Positions 42,302 to 51,578 of a stretch of DNA of 64,000 nucleotides are shown in pieces; position 1 is the first letter of the stretch, and every line of letters begins with the position of its first letter. The position numbers and the translations under genes were made by a program. The notes below the pieces were generated by a model. That model did not search any database, was not told where the DNA came from, and saw only the letters and a program-made list of their open reading frames with translations. Where the stretch lies: assembly GCF_000717475.1 (NCBI RefSeq), contig NZ_JPIK01000005.1:290809-354808 (forward strand), given 5' to 3'. The stretch is from Desulfonatronum thiodismutans (lineage in GTDB: Bacteria > Desulfobacterota > Desulfovibrionia > Desulfovibrionales > Desulfonatronaceae).

Positions 42302-43948
42302 ATGGAAACGAGCATAACCATTCGAGGCAACATCGTCGATGTTCTTGCCGGGCGAATTTTTGCCGCTCGCCTGGAGATCAAAAACGGTCGCATCGCGCGG
42401 ATCGTTCCGGAGGAAGGATCGAGTGAGGCTCCGGAGAACCGATTCATCCTGCCCGGGCTGATCGACAGCCATGTGCATATCGAGAGTTCCATGCTCATTC
42501 CCAGCGAGTTCGCCCGAGCCGCGGTGGTGCACGGGACCGTGGGCAGCGTGTCCGATCCCCATGAACTGGCCAACGTGCTGGGCATCGACGGGGTGCGATT
42601 TATGGTGGAGAACGGGCGCAAGTCTCCGTTCAAGTTTGCCTTCGGTGCGCCCTCCTGCGTTCCGGCCACGGGCTTCGAGACCTCCGGGGCCGTGCTGGAC
42701 GCGGCGGACGTGGAAGCCTTGCTGGATATGCCAGAGATCAAGTATCTCTCCGAAATGATGAACTTTCCAGGGGTGCTCCAACAAGACGAGGCCGTGATGC
42801 GCAAACTGGCCCTGGCCCGGCGTCGCGGCAAGCCCGTGGACGGACACGCTCCGGGGCTGCGCGGCGAGGACGCCCGGCGCTACGCCCAGGCCGGGATCAG
42901 CACGGACCATGAGTGCTTCAGCCTGGAAGAGGCCTTGGAAAAGATCGGGTACGGGATGAAGATCCTGATTCGCGAAGGCAGCGCGGCCAAGAATTTCGAT
43001 GAGCTGCTGCCGTTGCTCAGCCACCATCCGGACATGGTCATGTTCTGTTCCGACGACCTGCATCCGGACAATCTGCTGGAGGGGCACATCGATCGGCTGG
43101 TCCGTCGCGCTCTGGTTCTGGGGTATGATTTGTTCGACGTGCTCCGGGCCGCGACCCTGAATCCGATCCGTCATTACGGCCTGGATGCGGGACTGCTTCA
43201 GGAGGGCGACCCGGCGGATCTGATCATCGTGGACGATCTGGACCGCTTCACGGTCCTGGAGACGTACATCGACGGACGCCTCGTGGCCAAGGACGGGCGG
43301 AGCTTGCTGGAGCCGGTGGCCGAGCAGCCGGTGAATATTTTCGAGGCCCGGCCCGTCACCGAACAGGCCCTGGCCCTGCCCGCCCAAACCGAAACCATTC
43401 GGGTAATCCGGGCTTTGGACGGCCAGTTGATCACCGAGGCGACCACGGCTCGCGCCCGGATCGAGGGCGGGCTGGCCATCAGCGACCCGGAGCGGGACAT
43501 CCTGAAGCTCATGGTCCTGCAACGCTACCGCCAAGCACCGCCGTCCCTGGCCTTTATCCAGGGCTTCGGCCTGCGGACCGGGGCCCTGGCCTCGACCATC
43601 GCCCACGACAGCCACAACATCATCGTAGTGGGAGCAAACGACGCGGACATGGCCCGGGCCGTGAACCTGCTGGTGGAGCATCAAGGCGGCGTCAGCGTGG
43701 TCCATGGCGAAAGGGCTGACGTGCTGCCCCTGCCTTACGGCGGGCTGATGAGCGCGGACGGGGCCCAGGCCTTGGCCGCGGCCTATCAGCGCCTGGACGC
43801 CGCGGCCAAGGGCCTGGGGTCGCCGTTGACCGCGCCGTTCATGACCCTCTCCTTCATGGCCCTGCTGGTCATTCCGGCCCTGAAGCTCAGCGACAAAGGC
43901 CTGTTCGACGGAACGACGTTTTCCTTCGTGCCTCTGTTCGTCTCCTAA
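42302..43948 (+). CDS. ade: Adenine deaminase
   Basis: 548 aa amidohydrolase. LPGLIDSHVHIESSM holds the metal-binding HxH; SSDDLHPDNLLEGHIDRLVRRAL, AATLNPIRHYGLD and the C-terminal SHDSHNIIVVGAN-type region (AHDSHNIIVVGAN) are adenine deaminase signatures. Converts adenine to hypoxanthine and ammonia. Followed 21 nt later by a purine permease, giving a salvage operon. Confidence 0.95.
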   Translation: METSITIRGNIVDVLAGRIFAARLEIKNGRIARIVPEEGSSEAPENRFILPGLIDSHVHIESSMLIPSEFARAAVVHGTVGSVSDPHELANVLGIDGVRFMVENGRKSPFKFAFGAPSCVPATGFETSGAVLDAADVEALLDMPEIKYLSEMMNFPGVLQQDEAVMRKLALARRRGKPVDGHAPGLRGEDARRYAQAGISTDHECFSLEEALEKIGYGMKILIREGSAAKNFDELLPLLSHHPDMVMFCSDDLHPDNLLEGHIDRLVRRALVLGYDLFDVLRAATLNPIRHYGLDAGLLQEGDPADLIIVDDLDRFTVLETYIDGRLVAKDGRSLLEPVAEQPVNIFEARPVTEQALALPAQTETIRVIRALDGQLITEATTARARIEGGLAISDPERDILKLMVLQRYRQAPPSLAFIQGFGLRTGALASTIAHDSHNIIVVGANDADMARAVNLLVEHQGGVSVVHGERADVLPLPYGGLMSADGAQALAAAYQRLDAAAKGLGSPLTAPFMTLSFMALLVIPALKLSDKGLFDGTTFSFVPLFVS

Positions 43949-43969
43949 CCTACCGGGCGCGCCGCGACG

Positions 43970-45718
43970 ATGAAGGACACAAGCCCCTCCAACGATTCCC
44001 GGACCGTTCCTCGGACTCCGCCGAACCTGCTCTACGGTGTCGAGGATCGCCCCCCGGTCTGGACCCTGGCGGTTCTCGGCGTGCAGCACGGGGCGCTGCT
44101 GATTTCCAGTCTGATGGCCACCGTGTTCTTCGCCCAGGCCCTGGGCGCGGACGCGGCCCAGACCCGGTCCCTGGTCAGCGTGGGCCTGATCGCCGGAGGC
44201 CTGGCCAGCATCCTGCAGGCCACCAGGAAATGGGGGCTGGGGTCAGGCTACTTTTGCCTGCACACCAGCTCCTTCATCTACTTTCAGGCCTCCATCAGCG
44301 CGGCCCAGGCCGGGGGCTTGGCCCTGGTCTGCGGCATGACCCTCGCCGCCGGGGCCATGCAGACCCTGCTGGCCCGGGTCGTCGGCAGGCTGCGCACCTT
44401 GTTTCCTCCGGAGGTGGCCGGGCTGGTGGTGGCCATGGTCGGTCTGGCCCTGGCCCCGTACGCCGTCAAGTCCCTGTTCGGGCTGGGCCGCGAGGACACG
44501 GTGATCGAGGCGCGGGAAGTCCTGGTGGGGCTGGGCACCCTGGCGATCATCGTCGGGTTCACGGTCTGGGGAAAAAAAGGCTTCAGGCTTTTCGCCATCC
44601 TTTTGGGAATCGTCTTCGGCTTTGGCTCGGCCTATGCCCTTGGGGTACTGCCCGCCGGGATGGGCGATAGCCTGAGAGAGCTGCCCCTGGTGGCCCTGCC
44701 TCAGATCGTGCATCCGGGGTTGGCCTTTGACCCCGCGTTCATCCTGCCCTTTCTCATCGCCGCCATCTGTTCGTCCCTGAAGCTGACCGGCGACGTGATC
44801 ACCTGTCAAAAAATCAACGACCTGGATTGGAAGCGGGTGGACATGGCGTCCGTGCAACGCGGAATCAACGCCGAGGGTCTGGGCACCGCCGCGGCCGGAC
44901 TGCTGGGCGGCACCGGGCTGGCCGCGTCCTCCTCCAACATCGGGATGTCCTACGCCACTGGGGCCACCAGCCGCTACATCGGCTACGCTACGGGGATATT
45001 TTTCATCGCCGTGGCGTTTTTTCCCCAGCCTGCCTATGTCCTGAGCCACATGCCCGTTCCGGTGATCGGCGCGATCATCGTCTACGCCGCCTGCTTCATG
45101 ATCGTCACCGGGTGGTCCATCATCATGACCCGAATGATCGATTCCAGAAAGACCTTCGTGGTCGGCATTTCCTTGATCATGGGCATGAGCGTGCTGGTGG
45201 CCCCGGAGATCTACGCCCCTCTGCCCGATCACTTCAAACCCATTTTCGGCTCGTCCATCGCTTTGACCGCGGTGACCGGGGTGCTCTTGAATCTGCTGTT
45301 CCGCATCGGCATCGGCGACCGGGCCGAACTGCTCCTGAGCTCAGCCAACGCCTCGGGGCGAAAAATCAATGACTTTTTTTTGGACCTGGGCGGCAAGTGG
45401 GGCGCTCGGCCCGAGGTGATCCGCAAAGCCGCGGCCGCGGCCGCGGAGCTGCACGAATCGCTGGCCGAGCAGGGGCTGTCCCGGGGCGAAGAACTTCTTT
45501 TAGAGGCGTATTTTGACGAGTTTCAGGTGCAAGTGGACATGACCTACCAGGGCGAGCCGATTATCCTGAGTCAGAGTCGGCCCAGTCCCGAGCAGCTTCT
45601 GGAGGACGACCAAGCTTTCGCCAGGCTCTCCGGCTATCTGATCAGCCAGTACGCGGATACGGTCCGCCTGGAAACCACCGGGGGCACGCATCGGGTGCGG
45701 ATGGTTTTCGATCACTGA
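43970..45718 (+). CDS. Uracil-xanthine permease family transporter with C-terminal extension
   Basis: 582 aa. NCS2 (nucleobase:cation symporter-2) core of about 12-14 helices in residues 25-450, with GSGYFCLHTSSF, QKINDLDWKRVDM and GLAASSSNIGMSYATGATSRYIG matching the family. About 115 extra residues follow (NDFFLDLGGKWGARPEVI ... TTGGTHRVRMVFDH), ordered like the end of a GHKL/anti-sigma ATPase-type domain. Likely imports adenine or hypoxanthine/xanthine, given the adjacent deaminase. RBS region is weak. Confidence 0.87.
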   Translation: MKDTSPSNDSRTVPRTPPNLLYGVEDRPPVWTLAVLGVQHGALLISSLMATVFFAQALGADAAQTRSLVSVGLIAGGLASILQATRKWGLGSGYFCLHTSSFIYFQASISAAQAGGLALVCGMTLAAGAMQTLLARVVGRLRTLFPPEVAGLVVAMVGLALAPYAVKSLFGLGREDTVIEAREVLVGLGTLAIIVGFTVWGKKGFRLFAILLGIVFGFGSAYALGVLPAGMGDSLRELPLVALPQIVHPGLAFDPAFILPFLIAAICSSLKLTGDVITCQKINDLDWKRVDMASVQRGINAEGLGTAAAGLLGGTGLAASSSNIGMSYATGATSRYIGYATGIFFIAVAFFPQPAYVLSHMPVPVIGAIIVYAACFMIVTGWSIIMTRMIDSRKTFVVGISLIMGMSVLVAPEIYAPLPDHFKPIFGSSIALTAVTGVLLNLLFRIGIGDRAELLLSSANASGRKINDFFLDLGGKWGARPEVIRKAAAAAAELHESLAEQGLSRGEELLLEAYFDEFQVQVDMTYQGEPIILSQSRPSPEQLLEDDQAFARLSGYLISQYADTVRLETTGGTHRVRMVFDH

Positions 45719-45739
45719 AACAAGCGAGGAGGGAAGGCA

Positions 45740-46720
45740 ATGGCACTGGTGGCTTTGACCGAGAGACGGCAAGTCATGGATGCATCCCCGTCGAGAAAAA
45801 CTCCGCTGTTTATCGCGATCGCGGTGGTTTTGATCTTGACGTGGCTCGCGGCAAAGGAGGTGAGCGGAGTGAGTGAAGTGTACAAAACCGGCTTGGTGAC
45901 GGCCGGGGATATTCAGATCGCCTATCGGGAATTCGGGCCGTTGGAGGCCGGGAAGGAAGCGCCCGGGCGCGCTGAGGCCCATGAGCATTTGTTGCTGATC
46001 ATGGGCTACGGCGGGCTGATGGAAATGTGGCCGCCAGCTTTGATTCAGGGGTTGGCAAGGGATCGCCGGGTGATCGTTTTCGACAACCGGGGCATGGGGT
46101 TCAGCGGTTCCTCGGATGCGCCGTACTCCATCGAACTGTTTGCCGAGGACGCCCTGGCCGTGCTGGACGGGTTGGGCATTGAAGCGGCCCACGTCCTGGG
46201 CTGGTCCATGGGCGCGTTCATCGCCCAGGAACTGGTCCTGGGCCATCCGCGCCGGGTGGACAAATTGATCCTCCTGACGGGATCATGCGGCGGCGAGGCC
46301 GCGATCTGGCCGGACGAGGCAACCTGGAATTCCCTGGCCGACCTTTCCGGCACCCTGGAAGAGCGCATCCAGCGCATGCTGAACAACCTTTTCCCCCAGG
46401 GCTGGCTGCGCCAAAATCCCGACCCCTCCGCATACCTTCCCCCCATCACCGCCCCGATCATCGACGCCCACATCCAGCGCCAGGCCCAAACCCTGCGCTC
46501 CTGGCCCGGCGCTTGCGACCGACTTTCAACCATCTCCAAACCCGTCCTGGTTATCACCGGAACCGAAGATCGGGTCATCCCCCCGGAAAACGCCCACATC
46601 CTGACCCAGGCCCTGCCCCATGCCCGTGCCGTCGAAATTCAGGGGGGCGGGCACGGGGTGATGTATCAGGAGCCGGAAAGGCTGGCCGGGTTGATCGATG
46701 GTTTTCTGGCGGTGGAGTAA
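45740..46720 (+). CDS. Membrane-anchored alpha/beta hydrolase
   Basis: 326 aa. One N-terminal membrane segment (about 22-40, FIAIAVVLILTWLAA) then an alpha/beta hydrolase: VFDNRGMGFSG, nucleophile GWSMGAF, acid GTEDRVIPP, His GGGHGVMYQ. Substrate unknown. GAGGAGGGAAGGCA precedes the ATG, 21 nt after the permease, so it may be the third gene of the purine operon. Confidence 0.85.
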   Translation: MALVALTERRQVMDASPSRKTPLFIAIAVVLILTWLAAKEVSGVSEVYKTGLVTAGDIQIAYREFGPLEAGKEAPGRAEAHEHLLLIMGYGGLMEMWPPALIQGLARDRRVIVFDNRGMGFSGSSDAPYSIELFAEDALAVLDGLGIEAAHVLGWSMGAFIAQELVLGHPRRVDKLILLTGSCGGEAAIWPDEATWNSLADLSGTLEERIQRMLNNLFPQGWLRQNPDPSAYLPPITAPIIDAHIQRQAQTLRSWPGACDRLSTISKPVLVITGTEDRVIPPENAHILTQALPHARAVEIQGGGHGVMYQEPERLAGLIDGFLAVE

Positions 46721-46777
46721 AGGAGGAAAGACGTACTCTGGATTGATTCTTGTCGAGGACGGATTCCCTCGCACCGG

Positions 46778-48109
46778 CTACGAGGCCTCCCGGGCCGGAC
46801 GGCAGTGGGTTTCCCTGGTGAACCAGGCCAGGGTGAGGGTGAGGCAGAGCCAGGCGAGCATGGGCAGGAAGGCTGTTTGGTAGGCCTGGGCGTCGTAGAC
46901 GCGGACGCCGTTGAGCAGATCCCCCTGCCACTGTCGGTCCAGAAGCCAGCCCACCAGCGGTTGAAGGATCATCGGGCCGGACATGGTGCCCATGTTGCAA
47001 ACTCCGGAGACCGTCCCGGCCAGTCGCGGCGGCACGGATTCCTTGGCAAAGGCAAAGCCCACGATGACCACGCCGCAGGCCGCGGCCCCGATCATGGCCG
47101 CCGCGGCGAACAGGGGCAAGGGCAGCCCGGGGATGAGCAGGGCTGAAGACCAGCCCGCCAGGGCGATGAAGGACGCGGCCACGTAGAGCCGTTTTCGGGC
47201 GCACAGCCTGTCCGAAAAGAATCCCAGGAGGGGGCCGGAGAGGGCCCAGGCGATCATGATCGCCGAACTCAGGGCCGCCGCGGTCAGCGTGGAAAGGGCG
47301 TAGCGGGATTCCAGGAACGGAACCCCCCAGAGTCCGCCGAAGGTGAGGACCGTGCCGACCATGCCGCCCTGGGCCACGGTGAGCAGCACAGTGTTCCGGT
47401 ACTGGAAAATGCTTCCAAGCCCGTGGAACATCCCGCCGGTATGATCCGTTCTCGCGGCCAGGACGGGAGCGTGGGAGGCATATCCCCGCTGAGTCGGGTC
47501 GTCGCGGACGATCAGCCAGATGGCCGCGCCCAGGGCCAGACAAATCAGTCCCAGAATCCACATCACCCCGCGCCAACCCATCATGTCGACCAGCATGCGG
47601 AGCGGCGCCCCGGCGGTGACCGCGCCCATCACTCCCACCAGCAGTCCGATCCCGGTGACAAAGGCGAACATCCGCGGCGGGAACCAGTGGGTGGCCAGCT
47701 TCATCAGGGTTACCCAGGCCACGGCCACGGAACCGCCGATGAGCAGCCTGCCGATGTTGGCCAGGAGCACGGTGTCGGCCAGGGCGAAAAAAAAAGTGCC
47801 CAAAGCCGCCAGCAAGGCCCCGGCCGTGAGCAGTCGCCTCGGCCCCCAGTGGTCCGCCAGCATGCCCGTGGGGACCTGCATGGCCACGTAGCTGTAGAAG
47901 TAAAAGGCCGAAAAATTGCCCAGGGCCGCGGCTCCGATCTGGAAGTCGCTCATCAGCAGATCGGTCATCACCGCAGGGGCCACCCGCTGGTAAAAGCTCA
48001 TGAAGTAGAGCGCGGCCCCCAGTCCCCAGATCAGCCAGGAAAGGCCAAGGGGAGGAGGGGCGGGGTTCGCCGGGACGTGGCTGGCAGTAGGCATCATCGG
48101 GGGCATCAT
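46778..48109 (-). CDS. MFS transporter
   Basis: 443 aa, about 12 membrane helices. MLADHWGPRRLLTAGALLAALG is the MFS loop signature between helices 2 and 3; WVTLMKLATHWFPPRMFAFVTG is typical of anion:cation or sugar-acid MFS members. Substrate unknown. Starts in the last codons of the EamA gene (ATGA overlap). Confidence 0.88.
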   Translation of the reverse strand: MMPPMMPTASHVPANPAPPPLGLSWLIWGLGAALYFMSFYQRVAPAVMTDLLMSDFQIGAAALGNFSAFYFYSYVAMQVPTGMLADHWGPRRLLTAGALLAALGTFFFALADTVLLANIGRLLIGGSVAVAWVTLMKLATHWFPPRMFAFVTGIGLLVGVMGAVTAGAPLRMLVDMMGWRGVMWILGLICLALGAAIWLIVRDDPTQRGYASHAPVLAARTDHTGGMFHGLGSIFQYRNTVLLTVAQGGMVGTVLTFGGLWGVPFLESRYALSTLTAAALSSAIMIAWALSGPLLGFFSDRLCARKRLYVAASFIALAGWSSALLIPGLPLPLFAAAAMIGAAACGVVIVGFAFAKESVPPRLAGTVSGVCNMGTMSGPMILQPLVGWLLDRQWQGDLLNGVRVYDAQAYQTAFLPMLAWLCLTLTLAWFTRETHCRPAREAS

Positions 48110-48993
48110 CGGGGCTCCGCCCCTTTTCGATTGGTGAGGTACACGCCAAAGCCGACCATGGCCGCTCCCAGAATCAGAGTCAGGCTGATGGTTTCACCCA
48201 GGATCAGAAATCCGGAGACAATGGCCCAGACGGGCACGAAGTTGATGAACACCGCGGCCCTGGAAGGCCCGATGGTTTTGACGCCCTGGTAAAACCAGGT
48301 GAATCCCAGCACCGTGCCGAATACACCAAGGTAGACCAGGGCCACCCAGCGCGTCCAGGTCAGCGCCAGAACATGGCCCGGCAAGCCCTCGGCCAGGCTG
48401 AAGGGCAGCAGGGCCGCGACGCCCACCAGGCAGGACCAGGTCACCGCCGCATGAGGCGAAAGGTCCTTCATCATGACCTTGCCCACCAGGAGATAGATCA
48501 CCCAACTGGCCACGCACCCGAAAATGGCCACATCACCCCAGGACAGGGCTTGATGAAAGAGATCCTGGGGCCGACCTCCGGTAATGGCCAGAATCGCTCC
48601 GCAGACCGAAAGGCCGATGCCGACCACCCTGCCCATGCCCAGCGGTTCCTTGAACAGCGGAGCGGCCAGCAGGGCCACGAAGATGGGATTGGTGGCCACG
48701 ATCACCGCCGCCCGTCCGGCTTCCACGGTGCGCAGGCCGGTGAAGAACAGGACATTGTAGGCAAAAATGCCGCTCATGCCCAGGATGAACACCGGAAGCA
48801 ACTGACCCAGGCGAAGTCGCGGCAGGCCGCCTTCGTACACGCGCACCAGGATCACCAGGCTGACCGAGGCGATGGCGAAGCGTAAAAAGGCCGCGGAGAA
48901 CGGCGGCAGGTCCGCGGCCACCACTCGCCCGGCCACGAAGGTGCCGCCCCAGAACATGGAGGTGCAGAGCAGCTTGAGGTAGGTTTTGAGCAC
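48106..48993 (-). CDS. EamA/DMT-family transporter
   Basis: 295 aa with ten hydrophobic segments in two EamA repeats (KLLCTSMFWGGTFVAGRVV and VAIFGCVASWVIYLLVGKVMM). Probable metabolite exporter, substrate unknown. GTG at 48993 is chosen because the longer frame (TTG 49047) would begin inside the dapA terminator. Confidence 0.85.
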   Translation of the reverse strand: MLKTYLKLLCTSMFWGGTFVAGRVVAADLPPFSAAFLRFAIASVSLVILVRVYEGGLPRLRLGQLLPVFILGMSGIFAYNVLFFTGLRTVEAGRAAVIVATNPIFVALLAAPLFKEPLGMGRVVGIGLSVCGAILAITGGRPQDLFHQALSWGDVAIFGCVASWVIYLLVGKVMMKDLSPHAAVTWSCLVGVAALLPFSLAEGLPGHVLALTWTRWVALVYLGVFGTVLGFTWFYQGVKTIGPSRAAVFINFVPVWAIVSGFLILGETISLTLILGAAMVGFGVYLTNRKGAEPR

Positions 48994-49044
48994 GAGGTAT
49001 CTTTGCCCGGCTGTTGGTATGGTTGGTGTTCGCGGGACGCGGAA

Positions 49045-49076
49045 CAAAAAAAGGGACGAGGGATGTCCCTCGCCCC
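49045..49076 (-). terminator. Rho-independent terminator of the dapF-dapA operon
   Basis: Read leftward, GGGGCGAGGGA and TCCCTCGTCCC (one mismatch) pair around two bases and are followed by seven T. It lies 28 nt after the dapA stop. Confidence 0.92.
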
Positions 49077-49104
49077 TGATCGTCGGACCGTGCGCGGCGT
49101 TGGA

Positions 49105-49995
49105 CTATTTCTTCAGGGTGATCAGCCCGGCCTGCCCGAGGATGTCCTTGAGCCGGGCCTCGTTGTTGGGTTGCATGCGAACCATGGGCAGACGGAACTC
49201 CGGTTTGATCTTGCCCATCAGGGACAATGCGGTCTTGGCGGGCGCGGGGTTGGTCTCCATGAACATGGCCCGGCACAGCGGGGCCAGTTCGTAGTGCAGA
49301 TCCTGGGCCTTGGAGGTGTCGCCCTCCCGGTATGCGCGGCAGAGGTCGCTCATCTTGTCCGGGGCGATGTTGGAAACCACGGAGATGACCCCTTTGCCGC
49401 CCAGGGCCAAGAGGGGCAGGACCGTGAAGTCGTCCCCGGAAAGGACGATGAAGTCCGGTCCGCAGTATTCGAGCACCTCGGAAACCTGGGCCATATTCCC
49501 GGTGGCCTCCTTGACGCCCTTGACCTCAGGGACCTCCCGAAACAACCGGGAAAGGGTCTCCGGGAGCATGTTCACGCAGGTCCGACCCGGAACGTTGTAC
49601 AGGATCATGGGAATGGAAACTTCCTTGGCCACGGCCTTGAAGTGGGCCACCAGTCCTTCCTGGGTCGGCTTGTTGTAGTAGGGCGTGATCAGCAGGACGC
49701 CGTCGGCTTTGGCCTGCTTGGCCGCCTTGGTCAGCTCGACGGCCTCCTTGGTGCTGTTGGAGCCCGCACCGGCCAGCACGGGGACCCGTCCTTTGACCTG
49801 ATCGACGCAGATCTTAATGACTTGAGCGTGTTCGGCGTGGGACAGGGTCGCGGATTCGCCGGTGGTGCCGCAGGGAACCAACCCGTCTATTCCTTGTTCG
49901 ATCTGCCATTCAATCAGATTTCTGTAGGCGTCTTCATCGATCACGCCGTTGTTGAACGGCGTGACCAATGCGGTGAACGTTCCGTGAAACGACAT
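49105..49995 (-). CDS. dapA: 4-hydroxy-tetrahydrodipicolinate synthase
   Basis: 296 aa, normal DapA length. PCGTTGESATLSHAEH, YNVPGRTCVN (catalytic Tyr) and VKGVKEATGN (Schiff-base Lys) are conserved. Condenses pyruvate with aspartate semialdehyde in the lysine/diaminopimelate pathway. AGGAGGAAATAT precedes the ATG. Follows dapF, which acts later in the same pathway. Confidence 0.96.
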   Translation of the reverse strand: MSFHGTFTALVTPFNNGVIDEDAYRNLIEWQIEQGIDGLVPCGTTGESATLSHAEHAQVIKICVDQVKGRVPVLAGAGSNSTKEAVELTKAAKQAKADGVLLITPYYNKPTQEGLVAHFKAVAKEVSIPMILYNVPGRTCVNMLPETLSRLFREVPEVKGVKEATGNMAQVSEVLEYCGPDFIVLSGDDFTVLPLLALGGKGVISVVSNIAPDKMSDLCRAYREGDTSKAQDLHYELAPLCRAMFMETNPAPAKTALSLMGKIKPEFRLPMVRMQPNNEARLKDILGQAGLITLKK

Positions 49996-50065
49996 ATTTC
50001 CTCCTTGTGCTGTACGTGCGTGCCGGTGCCGGGCGAATGAAACCGGTCAGGGACCGTGTCGCGGA

Positions 50066-50977
50066 TTACGGCTCGGTCCGATTCAGACCCAGGGAACGGA
50101 GATTGAGGTTGGCCGTGAAGACCAAGACGGCCTTGCCGGTCAGAAAAAGGGCGTTTTGCTCGATGGCAATGCCGAGAAGTTCGCCTCCGGATGTGCGGAT
50201 GTTCACTTCCGGCTCGGTCCGGCCCAGGGAGTGGGCGATTAAGGCCGAGGCCGCCGCCCCGGTGCCGCAGGCGTAGGTTTCGCCCTCAACCCCGCGTTCG
50301 TAGGTGCGCAGCAACATACTCTCCCGGTCCTGGACCTGGACGAAATTGACGTTGGTGCCGCTGGGCGCGAATTTGGGATGATTACGGAATCGGCAGCCGA
50401 GATCCTGGACGTCCAGGGCGGCCACATCCGAAGAAAAGACAACCAGATGCGGGACTCCGGTGTTCACGAAGTGGGCTTCCCAGGAGGGCGTTGATTCGAT
50501 TTGGTCGGAAGCGTCCGGGACAGACGGTTCCAGAATCAGGTCCAGACCCAGTCGCAGATCGTGGTGTGGAGTCAGCTGGACCTTGACCAGGTCCTGATCG
50601 TGTAAAACCTCGGCCTTGATGGGACCGGCGTCCGTGCCCAGGACATGCTTCCTTTCGGCTAGTCCCAACGCATGGGCCAAGCGCGCGGCGCACCGGGAAC
50701 CGTTGCCGCACATTTCGGCCCGAGAGCCGTCGGCATTGTAAAAGTGCCAGATATAGTCCGCGTCCACGCCCGGAGGCGTCGTGTCCAGCAGGATCAAACC
50801 ATCGGCTCCCACGCCGAAGGCCTTGCGACAGACGGCCCTGGCCCAGTCGGGCATTTCATCCGGGGCAAGCTGCAAGGCCCGGTTGTCCAGGATCACGAAG
50901 TCGTTGCCGCTGCCCTGCATTTTGCAGCACTCCACCCAGGGACCGAAAGCGTCGCTGGTTGATATTCGCTGATTCAT
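50066..50977 (-). CDS. dapF: Diaminopimelate epimerase
   Basis: 303 aa. QGSGNDFVILDN, the first catalytic Cys in EMCGNGSRCAA and the second in YACGTGAAAS are present. Converts LL- to meso-diaminopimelate for lysine and peptidoglycan. GAAGGAAGTGCA precedes ATG 50977; the extra upstream frame has no homology. Operon with dapA. Confidence 0.95.
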   Translation of the reverse strand: MNQRISTSDAFGPWVECCKMQGSGNDFVILDNRALQLAPDEMPDWARAVCRKAFGVGADGLILLDTTPPGVDADYIWHFYNADGSRAEMCGNGSRCAARLAHALGLAERKHVLGTDAGPIKAEVLHDQDLVKVQLTPHHDLRLGLDLILEPSVPDASDQIESTPSWEAHFVNTGVPHLVVFSSDVAALDVQDLGCRFRNHPKFAPSGTNVNFVQVQDRESMLLRTYERGVEGETYACGTGAAASALIAHSLGRTEPEVNIRTSGGELLGIAIEQNALFLTGKAVLVFTANLNLRSLGLNRTEP

Positions 50978-51189
50978 TGCACTTCCTTCGTGTGCGGGCG
51001 ATGCCCACTCAAAAAACCGAGGTGCCCGTTCTTTCGTGCTCAGCGAAGCGGTGCTCGCGCAGATGCTCATACTCGAAACCTCCGGAAAAACGGATGATTA
51101 CAAGTACGGGCACCGTCGTGGCCGGCTGAGCACGGCACGATTCTCCCGGGGAGATTGCGTTGTTGCGCGCGACGTTGCGGTCGCCGCGA

Positions 51190-51471
51190 CTACGCGTCTT
51201 CGTTGAGGTGGTCCTTGAGTTCCTTGCCTGGCCGGAAGAAAGGCAGGCGCTTGGGCTGGACTTCCACGGACTGGCCGGTTTTGGGATTGCGGCCCTTGTA
51301 GCCTTGGTAGTCTTTAACCTTGAAGCTGCCGAATCCTCTGATCTCTACGCGATCGCCCTGGATCATGGCGTCTTTGATGGACTGAAAAAAGGTGTTCACC
51401 ACGGTGGTGGCGTACTCCATCGGGATGTCGTTTTTTTCGGCCAGGGTGCGGATCAATTCACTTTTGTTCAT
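51190..51471 (-). CDS. IHF-beta/HU-type DNA-bending protein
   Basis: 93 aa. MNKSELIRTLAEKNDIP opening, EIRGFGSFKVKDYQGYKGRNPKTGQ with the DNA-intercalating Pro, and FRPGKELKDHLN end; the KSELI start and ELKDHLN end favour IHF-beta over HU. The ATG at 51471 is 9 nt from GGAG; upstream ATGs are too close. Candidate partner of the IHF-alpha-like protein at 25679. Confidence 0.92.
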   Translation of the reverse strand: MNKSELIRTLAEKNDIPMEYATTVVNTFFQSIKDAMIQGDRVEIRGFGSFKVKDYQGYKGRNPKTGQSVEVQPKRLPFFRPGKELKDHLNEDA

Positions 51472-51578
51472 GAGCATTTTCTCCAAATCTGTATGGCGGG
51501 CGATAAGAAAAACACCACGGCGAGGACCAATTCGCGTCTACCTACACCGATACGTGAAAAAATTCTATAGGTTGAAGG

